Shown here piece by piece: positions 15,613-24,746 of a DNA stretch of 40,953 nucleotides. The notes beneath the pieces were generated by a model that was given only the letters and a program-made list of their open reading frames with translations, was not told the origin of the DNA and ran no database searches. This stretch comes from JANXQE01 sp035651635 (GTDB lineage: Bacteria > Verrucomicrobiota > Verrucomicrobiia > Limisphaerales > UBA8199). The position numbers and the translations under genes were made by a program. Location of the stretch: positions 1 to 40,953 of the forward strand of contig DASRFK010000321.1 in assembly GCA_035651635.1 (NCBI GenBank), in the 5' to 3' direction. The first letter of the stretch is position 1; each line of letters starts with the position of its first letter.

Positions 15613-18045
15613 ATGAAGCAGCCGCTGTTAGCGGTAACCTTGCTTTACGTTTGCGGCATCCTTGCCGCAGAGGCGTTTTCGTTGCCGCTCTGGCCCGTGC
15701 TCGCTGTCGGCCTGGCGCTGATTGTGGTGGCGGTGATTTGGCCGCGCGGCCGCTGCCCGCTGCTCTTTTTAATCGTCGTCCTCGCCGGCTTCGCCAATGC
15801 CCAACTCCACACCCAGGTGCTCTCTCCGGTTGATTTGCGCCAACTGCTGGGCAGCGCACCAAATCTGGCGTCGATTAGGGGCAAGCTGATCGAGACCCCA
15901 ACGATCCGCGCAGCCGAACAATACAGGGAACCGGCCTGGCGAACGCAAGCCCGCGTCAAAGTCTCCGCGCTCCGCCTGGTCAAGGGCGATTGGCAACCGG
16001 CCAGTGGAACAGTGGCCCTCTCGACACCCGCCCTGCTGACGAATCTCAACGCCGGCCAACTCGTAGAGGTCACTGGTGTAGCAGCTCCACCCCCGTTACC
16101 GGTGGCTGAGGGCACTTTTAATTATCGGCAGTACCTTCAACAACAGGAAATCTATTACCTTTTGCGGACGGAATCGGAAACGGACTGGCAACCTCTACAT
16201 CCATCCGCAAGCCAACCTCTCTCAGACCGTTTTTCGCGTTGGGCGCGCCGCGCATTGGCTTTGGGCCTTCCGAGTGAAGACGAGTCCCTGCGACTGGAAT
16301 GGGCTCTGACGCTTGGCTGGAAAACCGCGCTAACGCAACAGGCGTCGGAACCGTTCGTGCGTGCCGCTACTTACCATATCTTCGCAGTGGACGGCTTACG
16401 CATGGCGATTGTGTTTGGCATTTTCTTCACCATGTTCCGGGTGGCCGGACTGCCGCGCTGGGCGTGCGGGCTAATCCTGGCGCCGGTCATTTGGTTTTAC
16501 GTCGCTTTAACCGGATGGCCGACCTCAGCCATCCGCGCCACAGTCATGTTGTCGATCATTACTCTCGGCTGGGTTCTAAGACGTCCCAGCAACCCGCTGA
16601 ATTCGCTTTTGGCGGCAGCCTTGCTAATTCTCCTGTGGCAGCCCCAACAACTTTTCCAAGCTGGATTTCAGCTCTCCTTTTTCGTCGTGCTTTGCCTCAT
16701 CCTGACGATCCCGCCCATGTTCGACCTGATTCATAAGCTCACCGCGCCGGACCCTCTGTTGCCGGCGAAACTGCGGTTCAGATTTTCCGCCTGGTTGTCG
16801 GTTCCGGGTCGGTACCTCGGAGAGATCTGGGTGACCTCCTTCGCCGCGTGGATCGGCTCACTGCCCTTGGTGGCTTACTACTTCAACATTTTCACCCCGA
16901 TGAGCACGCCGGCCAATCTTGTGGCTGTGCCTCTGTGTGTGCTGGTGCTCATCAGCAACCTGATTAGCCTTGTGCTGGCTGGATGGTTTCCGGGCGGGGC
17001 GGAATTGTTCAATCATGCTGGGTGGTTTGGCATGGAATGCATCCGGGTCAGCAGCGAATGGTTTGCGCACTGGCCGGCCGCCTATTTTTATATACCCGCT
17101 CCAACTCTCTTTACAACCGGCCTGTACTACGCGCTCCTGCTCGGGCTAATTACTGGTTGGTTTTTCCGACCGGCTTTTCGCGCGTTAAAAATTGCCGCGG
17201 CGAGTTTTGCGATCCTGATTTGGAGCTGGGCTTTCTGGCAGCAGTCGACCATCACCAGACTCTCCGTTCTGCCGGTAAACGGCGGAATGGCGGTGTATTG
17301 TGATTCTACGGGACGCGGCCGCGATCTGCTGATCGACACCGGTCCGAGTAATTCGGTCCAGTTCATCACGAAGAACTTCCTGCGGGCCCAAGGAGTAAAT
17401 TGCCTGCCCGCTTTATTGCTGAGCCATGGCGATGTGCACCACACCGGCGGCGCCGAATCCATCGTCGAACTGTTTAATGTCCCGCGGGTTTATACCAGCC
17501 CAGTGCGTTTCCGTTCAGCCGGGTACCGCCAAATGCTGACGCACTTCGAGTCGAAGCCTGGATTGCTTGGCAACCTTAGCCGCAACGAAAAGCTCGGAGA
17601 TTGGTCGGTCTTGCATCCAAAGGCAGATGACCGTTTCCCTAAGGCGGACGATGGGACCATTGTTCTCAAAGCCCAGCTAGGAAAAACGCGCGTCTTGTTA
17701 CTCTCGGATTTGGGGCAGAACGGCCAGGTCGCGCTGGTGCAACGAAACCCGGACCTGCGCGCGGACATGGTGGTAGCGGGTCTCCCAGCCACGGGCGAGG
17801 CTTTGGGTCAGCCGCTGCTCCAGGCAATTCAGCCAAAGCTGATCATCATTGCGGATTCAGAATTTCCGTTCGCCGAACGCGCAACGCCCAAGCTACGAGC
17901 GCGCTTGGCCCGTCAGAAGGTTCCGGTGATTTATACCAGTGACACCGGTGCGGTGACGTTGGAATTTCGAAAGGACAAATGGCGGCTGCGGACTATCAAC
18001 GGTCTGAATTTGCGAAGCATTGACCTGCCGAATGCAACTCATTAG
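15613..18045 (+). CDS. comEC: ComEC/Rec2-family DNA uptake channel protein
   Basis: 810 residues from ATG 15613; a TTG at 15607 is possible. Order of parts: short N-terminal membrane segments (about 5-60), a soluble OB-like region (about 75-190, TFNYRQYLQQQEIYYLL), the competence domain with about eight membrane segments (240-530, including HIFAVDGLRMAIV and TGWPTSAIRATVML), and a C-terminal metallo-hydrolase-like domain (550-800). In competent bacteria ComEC passes single-stranded DNA across the inner membrane. The metal motif reads SHGDVHHTGG rather than the usual xHxHxDHxGG, and the usual HLLAVSGLH reads HIFAVDGLR, so the nuclease activity is doubtful. No other competence gene is in the window. 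Confidence 0.93.
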   Translation: MKQPLLAVTLLYVCGILAAEAFSLPLWPVLAVGLALIVVAVIWPRGRCPLLFLIVVLAGFANAQLHTQVLSPVDLRQLLGSAPNLASIRGKLIETPTIRAAEQYREPAWRTQARVKVSALRLVKGDWQPASGTVALSTPALLTNLNAGQLVEVTGVAAPPPLPVAEGTFNYRQYLQQQEIYYLLRTESETDWQPLHPSASQPLSDRFSRWARRALALGLPSEDESLRLEWALTLGWKTALTQQASEPFVRAATYHIFAVDGLRMAIVFGIFFTMFRVAGLPRWACGLILAPVIWFYVALTGWPTSAIRATVMLSIITLGWVLRRPSNPLNSLLAAALLILLWQPQQLFQAGFQLSFFVVLCLILTIPPMFDLIHKLTAPDPLLPAKLRFRFSAWLSVPGRYLGEIWVTSFAAWIGSLPLVAYYFNIFTPMSTPANLVAVPLCVLVLISNLISLVLAGWFPGGAELFNHAGWFGMECIRVSSEWFAHWPAAYFYIPAPTLFTTGLYYALLLGLITGWFFRPAFRALKIAAASFAILIWSWAFWQQSTITRLSVLPVNGGMAVYCDSTGRGRDLLIDTGPSNSVQFITKNFLRAQGVNCLPALLLSHGDVHHTGGAESIVELFNVPRVYTSPVRFRSAGYRQMLTHFESKPGLLGNLSRNEKLGDWSVLHPKADDRFPKADDGTIVLKAQLGKTRVLLLSDLGQNGQVALVQRNPDLRADMVVAGLPATGEALGQPLLQAIQPKLIIIADSEFPFAERATPKLRARLARQKVPVIYTSDTGAVTLEFRKDKWRLRTINGLNLRSIDLPNATH

Positions 18046-18078
18046 ATGGCGCAAGAGTTGGCCGGAACGATTCGGTGG

Positions 18079-18246
18079 AACCACGGATAAACTCAGGATA
18101 GCAGTACAGATGAACACTGATAGAAGCAGGCCGCGAAGGAAAACTGGAATAGCCAATCTGGTGTCACCTTTTGATCAGTCTAGCGCATTGTCCAACCTCG
18201 TTTCCTGTGCCGTCGCATCCGTGTCTATCGGTGTTAATCCGTGGTT
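18079..18246. repeat. 168-bp inverted-arm repeat element
   Basis: The element begins AACCACGGAT (18079-18088) and ends with its exact complement ATCCGTGGTT (18237-18246); further inside, GAACACTGATAG pairs imperfectly with CTATCGGTGTT. The core contains TTTTGATCA. A second member with the same arm and core words lies at 37898-38035. It fills the gap between the converging comEC and alcohol dehydrogenase genes, where it could act as a bidirectional terminator. The pattern resembles non-coding dispersed repeats; no protein is encoded. Confidence 0.6.
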
Positions 18247-18265
18247 TTCAACTGCATACCTGCGG

Positions 18266-19294
18266 CTATGGGGTAATCACCACACGAATCTCGTCGCCAA
18301 AAGAATCGAGCCGATCGAGTGTCCGGTTGATTTCATTGGCATCCAGCGGAATGACGCGACTGATGGCCGATTTCAGGTCAAGCTTGGTTTGGCGTGCCAG
18401 TTCAATCAGCGGCGGCAACTCCGAGACGAGATGATCCGAGACCCCGATAATTTCGGCTTCTTTGTTAAGCAGTTCCTGGTATGGATAGACTTCCATGGCT
18501 TTTTCGGTAATCCCTGCCAGGGCGGCTCGCCCTTTGACCGCAAGAGTCAACAGCGCCTGGCGCATCGTTAACGGCAAGCCAATGAGCTCCAATGACACGT
18601 CCACGCCTCGACCTCTGGTCAGGCCAAGGATCGTTTTGACGGGGTCGGTCCGGGACGCATCCACCGGAATGGCTCCCAGAGCTTTGGCCAAGTCTAGCTT
18701 GGCAGGTTTGATATCGATCCCAAAAACCTCGGTCGCGCCCAGAGCCCGGGCGAGTTGAACGGCCGAAATGCCCAAACCACCCAGCCCAAACACCGCCACC
18801 GACTCGCCGGGCTTGAACCTGGCCTTGGTCAGAGCGTGCAGAGCCGTAGCGGACGAACACATCATAATCGCTCCGATTTCGAAGGGGATCTCGACCGGCA
18901 AACGGCAAAGACTTTTCGCCGGCATGACAAGGAATTCGGCGTAGCCGCCGTCACGGTGCTTGCCGATCATTTGCGCCGAGGGACAGAACTGCTCGGTCCC
19001 GCTCGAGCAATAGGAGCAGGTGCCGCAAGTCGCCAGGTAATGAACGCACACCCGGTCTCCTGGCTTCCAACCTCTCACGGCGGTCCCGAGACTCTCGATA
19101 ATACCGGCCACTTCATGGCCCGGTGTGAGCGGCAGCCGTCCGGTCGAAGAGCGTCCCGCCCGATAATGCGCATCGGAATGGCAGATACCGGCCGCTTTCA
19201 CACGCAGCAGCACGTCGTCTATTCCGGGCGCCGGAAACGGGACATCACACAACTGCAGCGGCTGACCGATCTGAACAAGGCGAATAGCTTTCAT
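18266..19294 (-). CDS. Zinc-dependent alcohol dehydrogenase (MDR family)
   Basis: 342 residues from ATG 19294 (MKAIRLVQ is the typical beginning); ATG 19342 would add 16 residues without family similarity. Catalytic zinc ligands are visible in GICHSDAHY (Cys) and GHEVAGI (His-Glu). The structural zinc cysteines are in CGTCSYCSSGTEQFC, and the Rossmann motif is VFGLGGLGISAVQLA near 170. It would oxidise an alcohol or reduce an aldehyde with NAD(P); the substrate range of this family is broad and not predictable. The gene stands alone, diverges from the CBS-domain gene, and converges on comEC across the repeat element. Confidence 0.93.
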   Translation of the reverse strand: MKAIRLVQIGQPLQLCDVPFPAPGIDDVLLRVKAAGICHSDAHYRAGRSSTGRLPLTPGHEVAGIIESLGTAVRGWKPGDRVCVHYLATCGTCSYCSSGTEQFCPSAQMIGKHRDGGYAEFLVMPAKSLCRLPVEIPFEIGAIMMCSSATALHALTKARFKPGESVAVFGLGGLGISAVQLARALGATEVFGIDIKPAKLDLAKALGAIPVDASRTDPVKTILGLTRGRGVDVSLELIGLPLTMRQALLTLAVKGRAALAGITEKAMEVYPYQELLNKEAEIIGVSDHLVSELPPLIELARQTKLDLKSAISRVIPLDANEINRTLDRLDSFGDEIRVVITP

Positions 19295-19548
19295 TTGATT
19301 TGGGGGCGAGGCTAAAACCTGCCGGTTAAAGCCGGAATCCATTCAAGGAGAACCGCCCTCGACGACGGAACATTATGCTGATGGAACTTGCGAAAAATTT
19401 AGCTGTCAATAAGGAAAGGACGTGATAGGGTTAAGGTGTTGCAATATCCGATGTCAGTAAAACCCACGGACGCGTCGGCCCGGCGCGTAAGCACCATTGC
19501 AACTCCGGCTCACCCTTCTAAAACGTCTGCAACCAGAGAGGTTGTTTC

Positions 19549-19995
19549 ATGAACCCAAACGGAACCATCAGCGAAATCCTCAGCCACAAAGGCGGTCAGG
19601 TCTGGTCCATCTCGCCGGACGAGATGGTTTTCGACGCGATCCAAATGATGGCCGAGAAAAATATCGGCGCCTTGCTCGTCACGGAGTCTGAACGCCTGGT
19701 CGGCATTTTGACCGAACGCGATTACACCCGCAAAGTGGCCCTGAAAGGCAAATCCTCGAAGCAAACCGCCGTCAAAGAGATCCTCTCGGGAAACATCATT
19801 CATGTGACCCCGGACCATACGGTCGAGGAATGCATGCGTTTGATGACTGAAAACCGGGTGCGTCACCTGCCGGTGCTCGAAGGTGACCGGATCGTGGGCG
19901 TGGTTTCCATTGGCGACCTGGTCAATTGGATCATCACTGCCCAAAGCTCGACCATTCACCAGTTGCAGACCTACATTTCCGGCGTGCCGGTTTAA
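19549..19995 (+). CDS. Two-CBS-domain protein
   Basis: 148 residues made almost entirely of a CBS pair (about 7-62 and 76-132), with typical segments IGALLVTESERLVGILTERDY and VRHLPVLEGDRIVGVVSIGDL. CBS pairs bind adenine nucleotides such as AMP, ATP or S-adenosylmethionine and act as sensors. No catalytic domain is attached, so it probably regulates a partner protein that cannot be named from this window. GAGAGG lies about 8 bases before the ATG. The short N- and C-terminal tails are family-typical for stand-alone CBS proteins. Confidence 0.93.
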   Translation: MNPNGTISEILSHKGGQVWSISPDEMVFDAIQMMAEKNIGALLVTESERLVGILTERDYTRKVALKGKSSKQTAVKEILSGNIIHVTPDHTVEECMRLMTENRVRHLPVLEGDRIVGVVSIGDLVNWIITAQSSTIHQLQTYISGVPV

Positions 19996-20003
19996 GCTGC
20001 CCA

Positions 20004-20357
20004 TCAGTGCTGCCGACTGCGCGCCAGGGAAGCGCTCACATAGCGGGCCTGAGGAATTACGAACTTCTTGGCTTCCACATGCACTGAGTCCGGCTCGTAT
20101 TCCGTCAGGATCCTGTCCGCGATATTTGAAACGAGTTTTTCCAGTAATCTCCAGCTGCGGTTTTGGCCGAACTGCAGCAGATCGTCGACTACCCGCTGGT
20201 AATTAATGGTTTTTTCCACCCGATCGGTCATGGCCGCCGCGGTAAAGTCCACCGTCAGTTCGAGAGTGAGCAGCAATTTCTGAGGGTTGGCCCGTTCCTG
20301 ATCGGTCACCCCAATGCAATAGTTAACTTCCAAATCCACGATCGCGATTTTACCCAT
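20004..20357 (-). CDS. folB: Dihydroneopterin aldolase
   Basis: 117 residues from ATG 20357, chosen because it gives the family N-terminus GKIAIVDLEVNYCIGVTDQER; upstream in-frame sequence overlaps the HAD-Nudix gene. FolB cleaves 7,8-dihydroneopterin to 6-hydroxymethyl-7,8-dihydropterin and glycolaldehyde in folate biosynthesis. Visible features are the conserved Glu of the pterin pocket in GVTDQER and the catalytic Lys in VHVEAKKFVIP. It starts 8 bp after the HAD-Nudix stop, so the two are probably co-transcribed. No other folate gene is in the window; the Nudix part of the neighbour could act as the missing dihydroneopterin triphosphate pyrophosphohydrolase, an inference. Confidence 0.93.
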   Translation of the reverse strand: MGKIAIVDLEVNYCIGVTDQERANPQKLLLTLELTVDFTAAAMTDRVEKTINYQRVVDDLLQFGQNRSWRLLEKLVSNIADRILTEYEPDSVHVEAKKFVIPQARYVSASLARSRQH

Positions 20358-20365
20358 TTTGCTTT

Positions 20366-21493
20366 TTAACTTTTTTGGGACGTAACGACTAATCCTGCGG
20401 CACATCCAGTTTCGACCCGATGCGCCCCCTCTGCGGCCATGACCTTGATGAGCAGTCGCCGGGTCGGTTCATTGACCGGCATCACCAAAGCCTGCTCCAA
20501 AGCAACCCAGCGAAATTCCTGCGCCTCATCGTTGAGCTTGACGGCAGCCCCGCCCACAGCCTGGCAGGTATAATTCAGCAAGATAAAATGGGCGTCCCGA
20601 TAAAACTCCTTGGAGTGGATACAATCCTGCACCATTACGAACTCAATCTCATCAATGCTGAGCCCCGTTTCTTCTTTGATTTCGCGACGCAACGCCGCCT
20701 CGGAGGGCTCGCCCCATTTGATTTTTCCTCCGGGAATCCCCCACAGGTCGGACCATTTGTGGGTACGGACCAGCAACACCTGTCCGGCAGCGTCAAAAAT
20801 TAACGCGCCGACCGTTGCCGTCGGGGGATGGTCTTGCTCGAAACGCTCCGCGACGGGGTTGAGGTGCAGGTCCTGCCGTTCGAGAATCGAGCGCAACTCC
20901 CCAAGGTGCTCGACGATCAAATCCGGCTCAGCGGCGCGCAGCTGCGCCAACGTGTTGTATCCGGTCAGCACCGCACACGAATGTATCCCGCCGTGCTTAG
21001 CGGTCTCGATATCATGCTGCATGTCGCCGATGAATACGGTCTCGGTCGGCCCAAGCCGGTTTTCGCTCAGGATTTCGTGAATCCTTTTCCGCTTGTCCCA
21101 AACGTTGACGTAGGCTTTCTCAAAATATTCGCCGAAACCCGTCACCGAAACCTGGACCTCGAAATGGTCGCGATGAATGGTGCTCAGCAGGAACATTCTC
21201 AAGTGGCGTGCTCGGCAGAACTCAAGGAACTCCCGCGCATGCGGCAGCGGACACACTGAATCCTGGACTTGCTTGAACCGGCGATGGAACCAGTCCTCCA
21301 ATTGAGGCAAAGGAATGTGCGGAACGTGTCGATCATAAAAGCCGTCAAAGGGCAGGCAGAATTCCGCGCGAAACTCCTCCAGTGTCATCTCTGCCCGTTC
21401 GGCCTGAGCCAGAACGTAATTCGTGGCTCGCCAGACTGCCGGCAAATCGTCCACTAAAGTGCCGGACCAGTCAAAAATCACGTTCCGAATCAT
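20366..21493 (-). CDS. HAD phosphatase-Nudix hydrolase fusion
   Basis: 375 residues from ATG 21493 (GTG 21520 possible). Residues 1-205 are a HAD hydrolase: nucleophile Asp8 in VIFDWSGTLVDD, motif II LLSTIH, motif IV FIGDMQHD at about 154-161. The second motif-I Asp is Ser10, a departure from the usual D-x-D. Residues about 225-345 are a Nudix domain with the full box G-KIKWG-E-PSEAALR-RE-I-K-EE-T-G-L at about 256-278. The Nudix part would hydrolyse a nucleoside diphosphate-linked substrate and the HAD part a monophosphate, so one protein could do two consecutive steps. It lies immediately upstream of folB. Substrate uncertain. Confidence 0.9.
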   Translation of the reverse strand: MIRNVIFDWSGTLVDDLPAVWRATNYVLAQAERAEMTLEEFRAEFCLPFDGFYDRHVPHIPLPQLEDWFHRRFKQVQDSVCPLPHAREFLEFCRARHLRMFLLSTIHRDHFEVQVSVTGFGEYFEKAYVNVWDKRKRIHEILSENRLGPTETVFIGDMQHDIETAKHGGIHSCAVLTGYNTLAQLRAAEPDLIVEHLGELRSILERQDLHLNPVAERFEQDHPPTATVGALIFDAAGQVLLVRTHKWSDLWGIPGGKIKWGEPSEAALRREIKEETGLSIDEIEFVMVQDCIHSKEFYRDAHFILLNYTCQAVGGAAVKLNDEAQEFRWVALEQALVMPVNEPTRRLLIKVMAAEGAHRVETGCAAGLVVTSQKS

Positions 21494-21593
21494 TCGAAGA
21501 GTGTAAACGCGCGCAGGCACAATGCGATATCAATCCCGACTGGAGCGAAGACCCTATAGTCAACCCTCTTTGATCTCCTGCTATCCTATCTCC

Positions 21594-21833
21594 ATGCGCG
21601 TGCTGCTACAGAATACAGAAACAAAACTCTTTCTGATTGCGCCGAACGACTGGACGGAGGATCCGTTGAAAGCGACGGACTTCGAGCAGGTGGAGAACGC
21701 GGCGCAGGTTTATCATACCCAGGACCTGGCTTACGCCCAGATCGTGCTTGAGCCGGGGCTGCCATCCGCGCCACCGCAGCTTAACGAGTTCCTCGACCGT
21801 CTCCAGGCGCAGGGGTCAAGTTGGTGCCGTTGA
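21594..21833 (+). CDS. Conserved-looking small protein of unknown function
   Basis: 79 residues from ATG 21594; the frame extends upstream to 21522 but that part looks non-coding. The sequence begins MRVLLQNTETKLFL, continues with DWTEDPLKATDF, and has a helix ending in AQIVLEPGL. Short proteins of similar layout occur in Verrucomicrobia and Planctomycetes to my memory, but I cannot name a family. No signal peptide, membrane segment or metal motif is seen, and no clear ribosome binding site. It diverges from the HAD-Nudix gene and converges on frr. Confidence 0.55.
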   Translation: MRVLLQNTETKLFLIAPNDWTEDPLKATDFEQVENAAQVYHTQDLAYAQIVLEPGLPSAPPQLNEFLDRLQAQGSSWCR

Positions 21834-21914
21834 ATGGCCCTCCCGCGGCTAGGGCGGGCGCGGTACATTGGGCAGTCGACCTGAACTGGCCGGGCACCCT
21901 CCTGGATTGAGCCT

Positions 21915-22475
21915 CTAAACGGTCATGATTTCCTTTTCCTTGTGAGCCAGGTGCTGGTCGATCTTGGCAGTGTAGTCGTCCGTCAGTTTTTGCAACTCCT
22001 TCTCGGATTTCTTTACCTCGTCCTCAGTGGTCCCGCTGTCGTGAGCGTGTTTTTTGAGTTGTTCCATCGCATCGCGGCGAACGTGACGAATCGCCACACG
22101 ACCGTCTTCAGCCATTTTGCGCACAATTTTGACGAACTCCTGCCGGCGTTCCTGGCTCAGCTCAGGGAAAAAAATCCGAATCGCCCGGCCTTGAATCGAG
22201 GGCGTGAGCCCAAGATTGCTTTTTTGAATGGCCTTTTCGATCGGATGCAAGGAATTGACGTCCCAGGGCTGGATGGCGAGTGTGCGCGGTTCAGGCGTGG
22301 TAATGCCGGCCAATTCACGCACTCGCATTTGCGCCCCATACACCTCGACGAGCAAATTCTCTACCAGCGCAGGTGAAGCTTTGCCGGTTCGCACCCCGGC
22401 AAACTCATTGATGACGACCTGCTCGGTCTTGCTCATTTTGTCATCGGCCTCCAGTAAAATGTCATCCGTTGCCAT
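21915..22475 (-). CDS. frr: Ribosome recycling factor
   Basis: 186 residues from ATG 22475, standard length (about 185); the TTG at 22499 is not needed. RRF together with EF-G splits post-termination ribosomes. The tRNA-like two-domain protein is recognised by EFAGVRTGKASPALVENLLV, the domain II segment IQPWDVNSLHPIEKAIQ, and VRHVRRD-type IRHVRRDAMEQLKK followed by KSEKELQKLTDDY. It stands alone, without the usual pyrH or tsf neighbour, and diverges from the UvrD-like helicase gene. Confidence 0.97.
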   Translation of the reverse strand: MATDDILLEADDKMSKTEQVVINEFAGVRTGKASPALVENLLVEVYGAQMRVRELAGITTPEPRTLAIQPWDVNSLHPIEKAIQKSNLGLTPSIQGRAIRIFFPELSQERRQEFVKIVRKMAEDGRVAIRHVRRDAMEQLKKHAHDSGTTEDEVKKSEKELQKLTDDYTAKIDQHLAHKEKEIMTV

Positions 22476-22673
22476 AAGTAATTTGACAGTAGCAAACAAC
22501 TGAACCGCTGTATAGGGCTAACGCAAGCCAAGTGTCGGGATTCACTTCCCAGGTCCGTTCAATTAAAAAGATTATTGCTGGCTATCCCAAGCATCACTCC
22601 AGTTTGTACTTTGCGCCGCATTCCGGTTTTTCCTTCGCGACATGTGGCGCCGGCACTAAACTCCGCGCGCGCG

Positions 22674-24746
22674 ATGCTAAACCTGAGTTCACTAAACCCT
22701 CAACAGCGCGAAGCTGTCGAGACTCTCAATGGACCGCTTCTGATCCTGGCGGGGGCAGGGACTGGCAAGACCAGGGTCATCACCTATCGCATCGCTCACC
22801 TCATTGAGAAAGGGGTCTCCCCGGGAAATATCCTGGCGGTGACTTTTACCAACAAAGCCGCGCGTGAAATGCAGGAGCGCGTCGCTAAGCTTATTCCCCG
22901 TCCGCGCAAAGGCCGAGAGCCCCAGCCGGGGGCCGATGCGAATATCGATGCCAAGCCGGAGCGCCCCACGATCTGCACGTTTCATTCACTTTGCGTGCGG
23001 ATTTTGCGACAACACATCGAAAAATTGGGCTATAAGCGCAATTTCGTCATTTACGACGAATCGGAGCAAATCGGCGTCGTGAAGAAGATCCTGGCGCACA
23101 TTTCGGCCAAAGGCGAAAAAGCCGACGCGGCGGCGGTCCTGAGCTTGTTGAGCCGATTCAAAAATGGTGGCGAGCGCAGTAGCCTCTTTGCAGATCCAAG
23201 CGTGCGCGTCTTGGCCGAAATGGTTCGCGCGCGCTACGAATCCGCGTTGCGAGCCTGCAACGCGGTCGATTTCGATGACCTCATCCTGCTGACGCTCAGA
23301 CTTTTTTCGGAGCATCCTGACGCCCTGGCTCTCTGCCGGGCCCGGTACCGCTATGTCATGGTCGACGAATACCAGGACACCAATGGCGCCCAATTTCAAC
23401 TAATCCATGCGCTGACCCGGGAACACAGGAATTTTTGCGTGGTTGGGGACGATGACCAGAGCATTTACGGCTGGCGTGGCGCCGAAATTGCCAACCTGTT
23501 GGAGATGGAACGCGACTATCCCGAGGTGAAGATCATCAAACTCGAGCAAAATTATCGCTCGACCAACACCATTCTCAATGCTGCCAATGCAGTGATTAAG
23601 CGCAACGTCCAGCGCCGCGGCAAAAAGCTATGGTCCACCAAAGGGGACGGATCGAAAATCATGCTGCACATCTTTTCAGATGATGCGGCGGAAGCCAGGG
23701 CTGTGGTCGAACAGATTGAATACGCCAGACAAACCCGCCGCGCGACCTGGTCGGAGCATGCCATATTATTCCGCACCAACCAGCAGTCGCGCAGCGTCGA
23801 AACCGCCTTGCGCCAGGCCGGCGTGGCTTACCACTTAATCGGCGGCCAGAGCTTCTTCGATCGGCGTGAAATCCGCGATTTCATTGCCTTTCTCAAGACC
23901 CTCCTCAACCCAAACGATGATGTGAGCCTGCTGCGCATCGCCAATGTGCCCGCGCGCGGGCTAAGCGATGTGACCATGGAACGGCTCCTGGCGGCCAGCC
24001 AGGAGCGTAAGTGTTCCGTCTTTGCGGCGATGAAGAACCCAGCCGTTACGGCCACCTTTCAGTCCAACTCCCGCGTGGCCATCGAACGCTTTGTCGAACT
24101 GATCGAGGACACCCGCGCGCGACTCCAGGCCGGCGCCTGTCAACTTGCGGGAGGCCTCCAGGGTTGGGCCAATCAATTCCTGGAGGACATCGGCTATTTC
24201 AAAGAATTGCAACGCTCGGAAAAGACGGCCGAGGCCGGTGAAGCGCGCATTCGCAATCTCAAGGAACTGACTGCCGACCTCGATGGCGAAGCGTTAGGGA
24301 CGGACCCGGCGCTGAACCGCCTCGAGATCTTTCTGGAGGAAATCACCCTCGACAGCGACCGGGAATCAGAGGACACCGGACCGGCCAACGCGGTCACCCT
24401 CATCACGATGCACAGCTGCAAAGGCCTCGAATTTCCGCATGTCTTCATCATCGGTCTGGAAGAAGGCTTGCTGCCACACTCCCGCTCGAAGGAGGAAGGG
24501 ACCTTGGACGAAGAGCGTCGGCTATTCTATGTCGCCATTACGCGCGCGATGCACACACTCAACATCAGCCGTTGCGTCACCCGCAAAAAATACGGCCAGG
24601 CAACCCCCTGCCACCCCTCCTCCTTTCTGCACGAACTGCCCCCTGAATTGGTGGAGCACGCTGACGAAAAAGCGAAACAGCCGGTCACGGTCGATTCGGG
24701 AAAGCAAAAGTTTGATGACCTGCGCGCCTTGCTGGACCAGGTATAA
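22674..24746 (+). CDS. UvrD/Rep-family ATP-dependent DNA helicase
   Basis: 690 residues from ATG 22674 (MLNLSSLNPQQREAVE); upstream codons to 22575 lack family similarity. SF1A motifs in order: Walker A LAGAGTGKT near 30, Ia AVTFTNKAA, Ic TFHSLCVRIL, II VDEYQDTNGAQ, III GDDDQSIYGWRGA, IV EQNYRST, V MHSCKGLEFPHVF, VI EERRLFYVAITRA. It unwinds DNA 3' to 5' in repair or at stalled forks. The length and short tail after motif VI are closer to Rep than to full PcrA, which has a longer polymerase-binding C-terminus; I leave the symbol open. An inverted repeat element begins at its stop codon. Confidence 0.95.
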   Translation: MLNLSSLNPQQREAVETLNGPLLILAGAGTGKTRVITYRIAHLIEKGVSPGNILAVTFTNKAAREMQERVAKLIPRPRKGREPQPGADANIDAKPERPTICTFHSLCVRILRQHIEKLGYKRNFVIYDESEQIGVVKKILAHISAKGEKADAAAVLSLLSRFKNGGERSSLFADPSVRVLAEMVRARYESALRACNAVDFDDLILLTLRLFSEHPDALALCRARYRYVMVDEYQDTNGAQFQLIHALTREHRNFCVVGDDDQSIYGWRGAEIANLLEMERDYPEVKIIKLEQNYRSTNTILNAANAVIKRNVQRRGKKLWSTKGDGSKIMLHIFSDDAAEARAVVEQIEYARQTRRATWSEHAILFRTNQQSRSVETALRQAGVAYHLIGGQSFFDRREIRDFIAFLKTLLNPNDDVSLLRIANVPARGLSDVTMERLLAASQERKCSVFAAMKNPAVTATFQSNSRVAIERFVELIEDTRARLQAGACQLAGGLQGWANQFLEDIGYFKELQRSEKTAEAGEARIRNLKELTADLDGEALGTDPALNRLEIFLEEITLDSDRESEDTGPANAVTLITMHSCKGLEFPHVFIIGLEEGLLPHSRSKEEGTLDEERRLFYVAITRAMHTLNISRCVTRKKYGQATPCHPSSFLHELPPELVEHADEKAKQPVTVDSGKQKFDDLRALLDQV

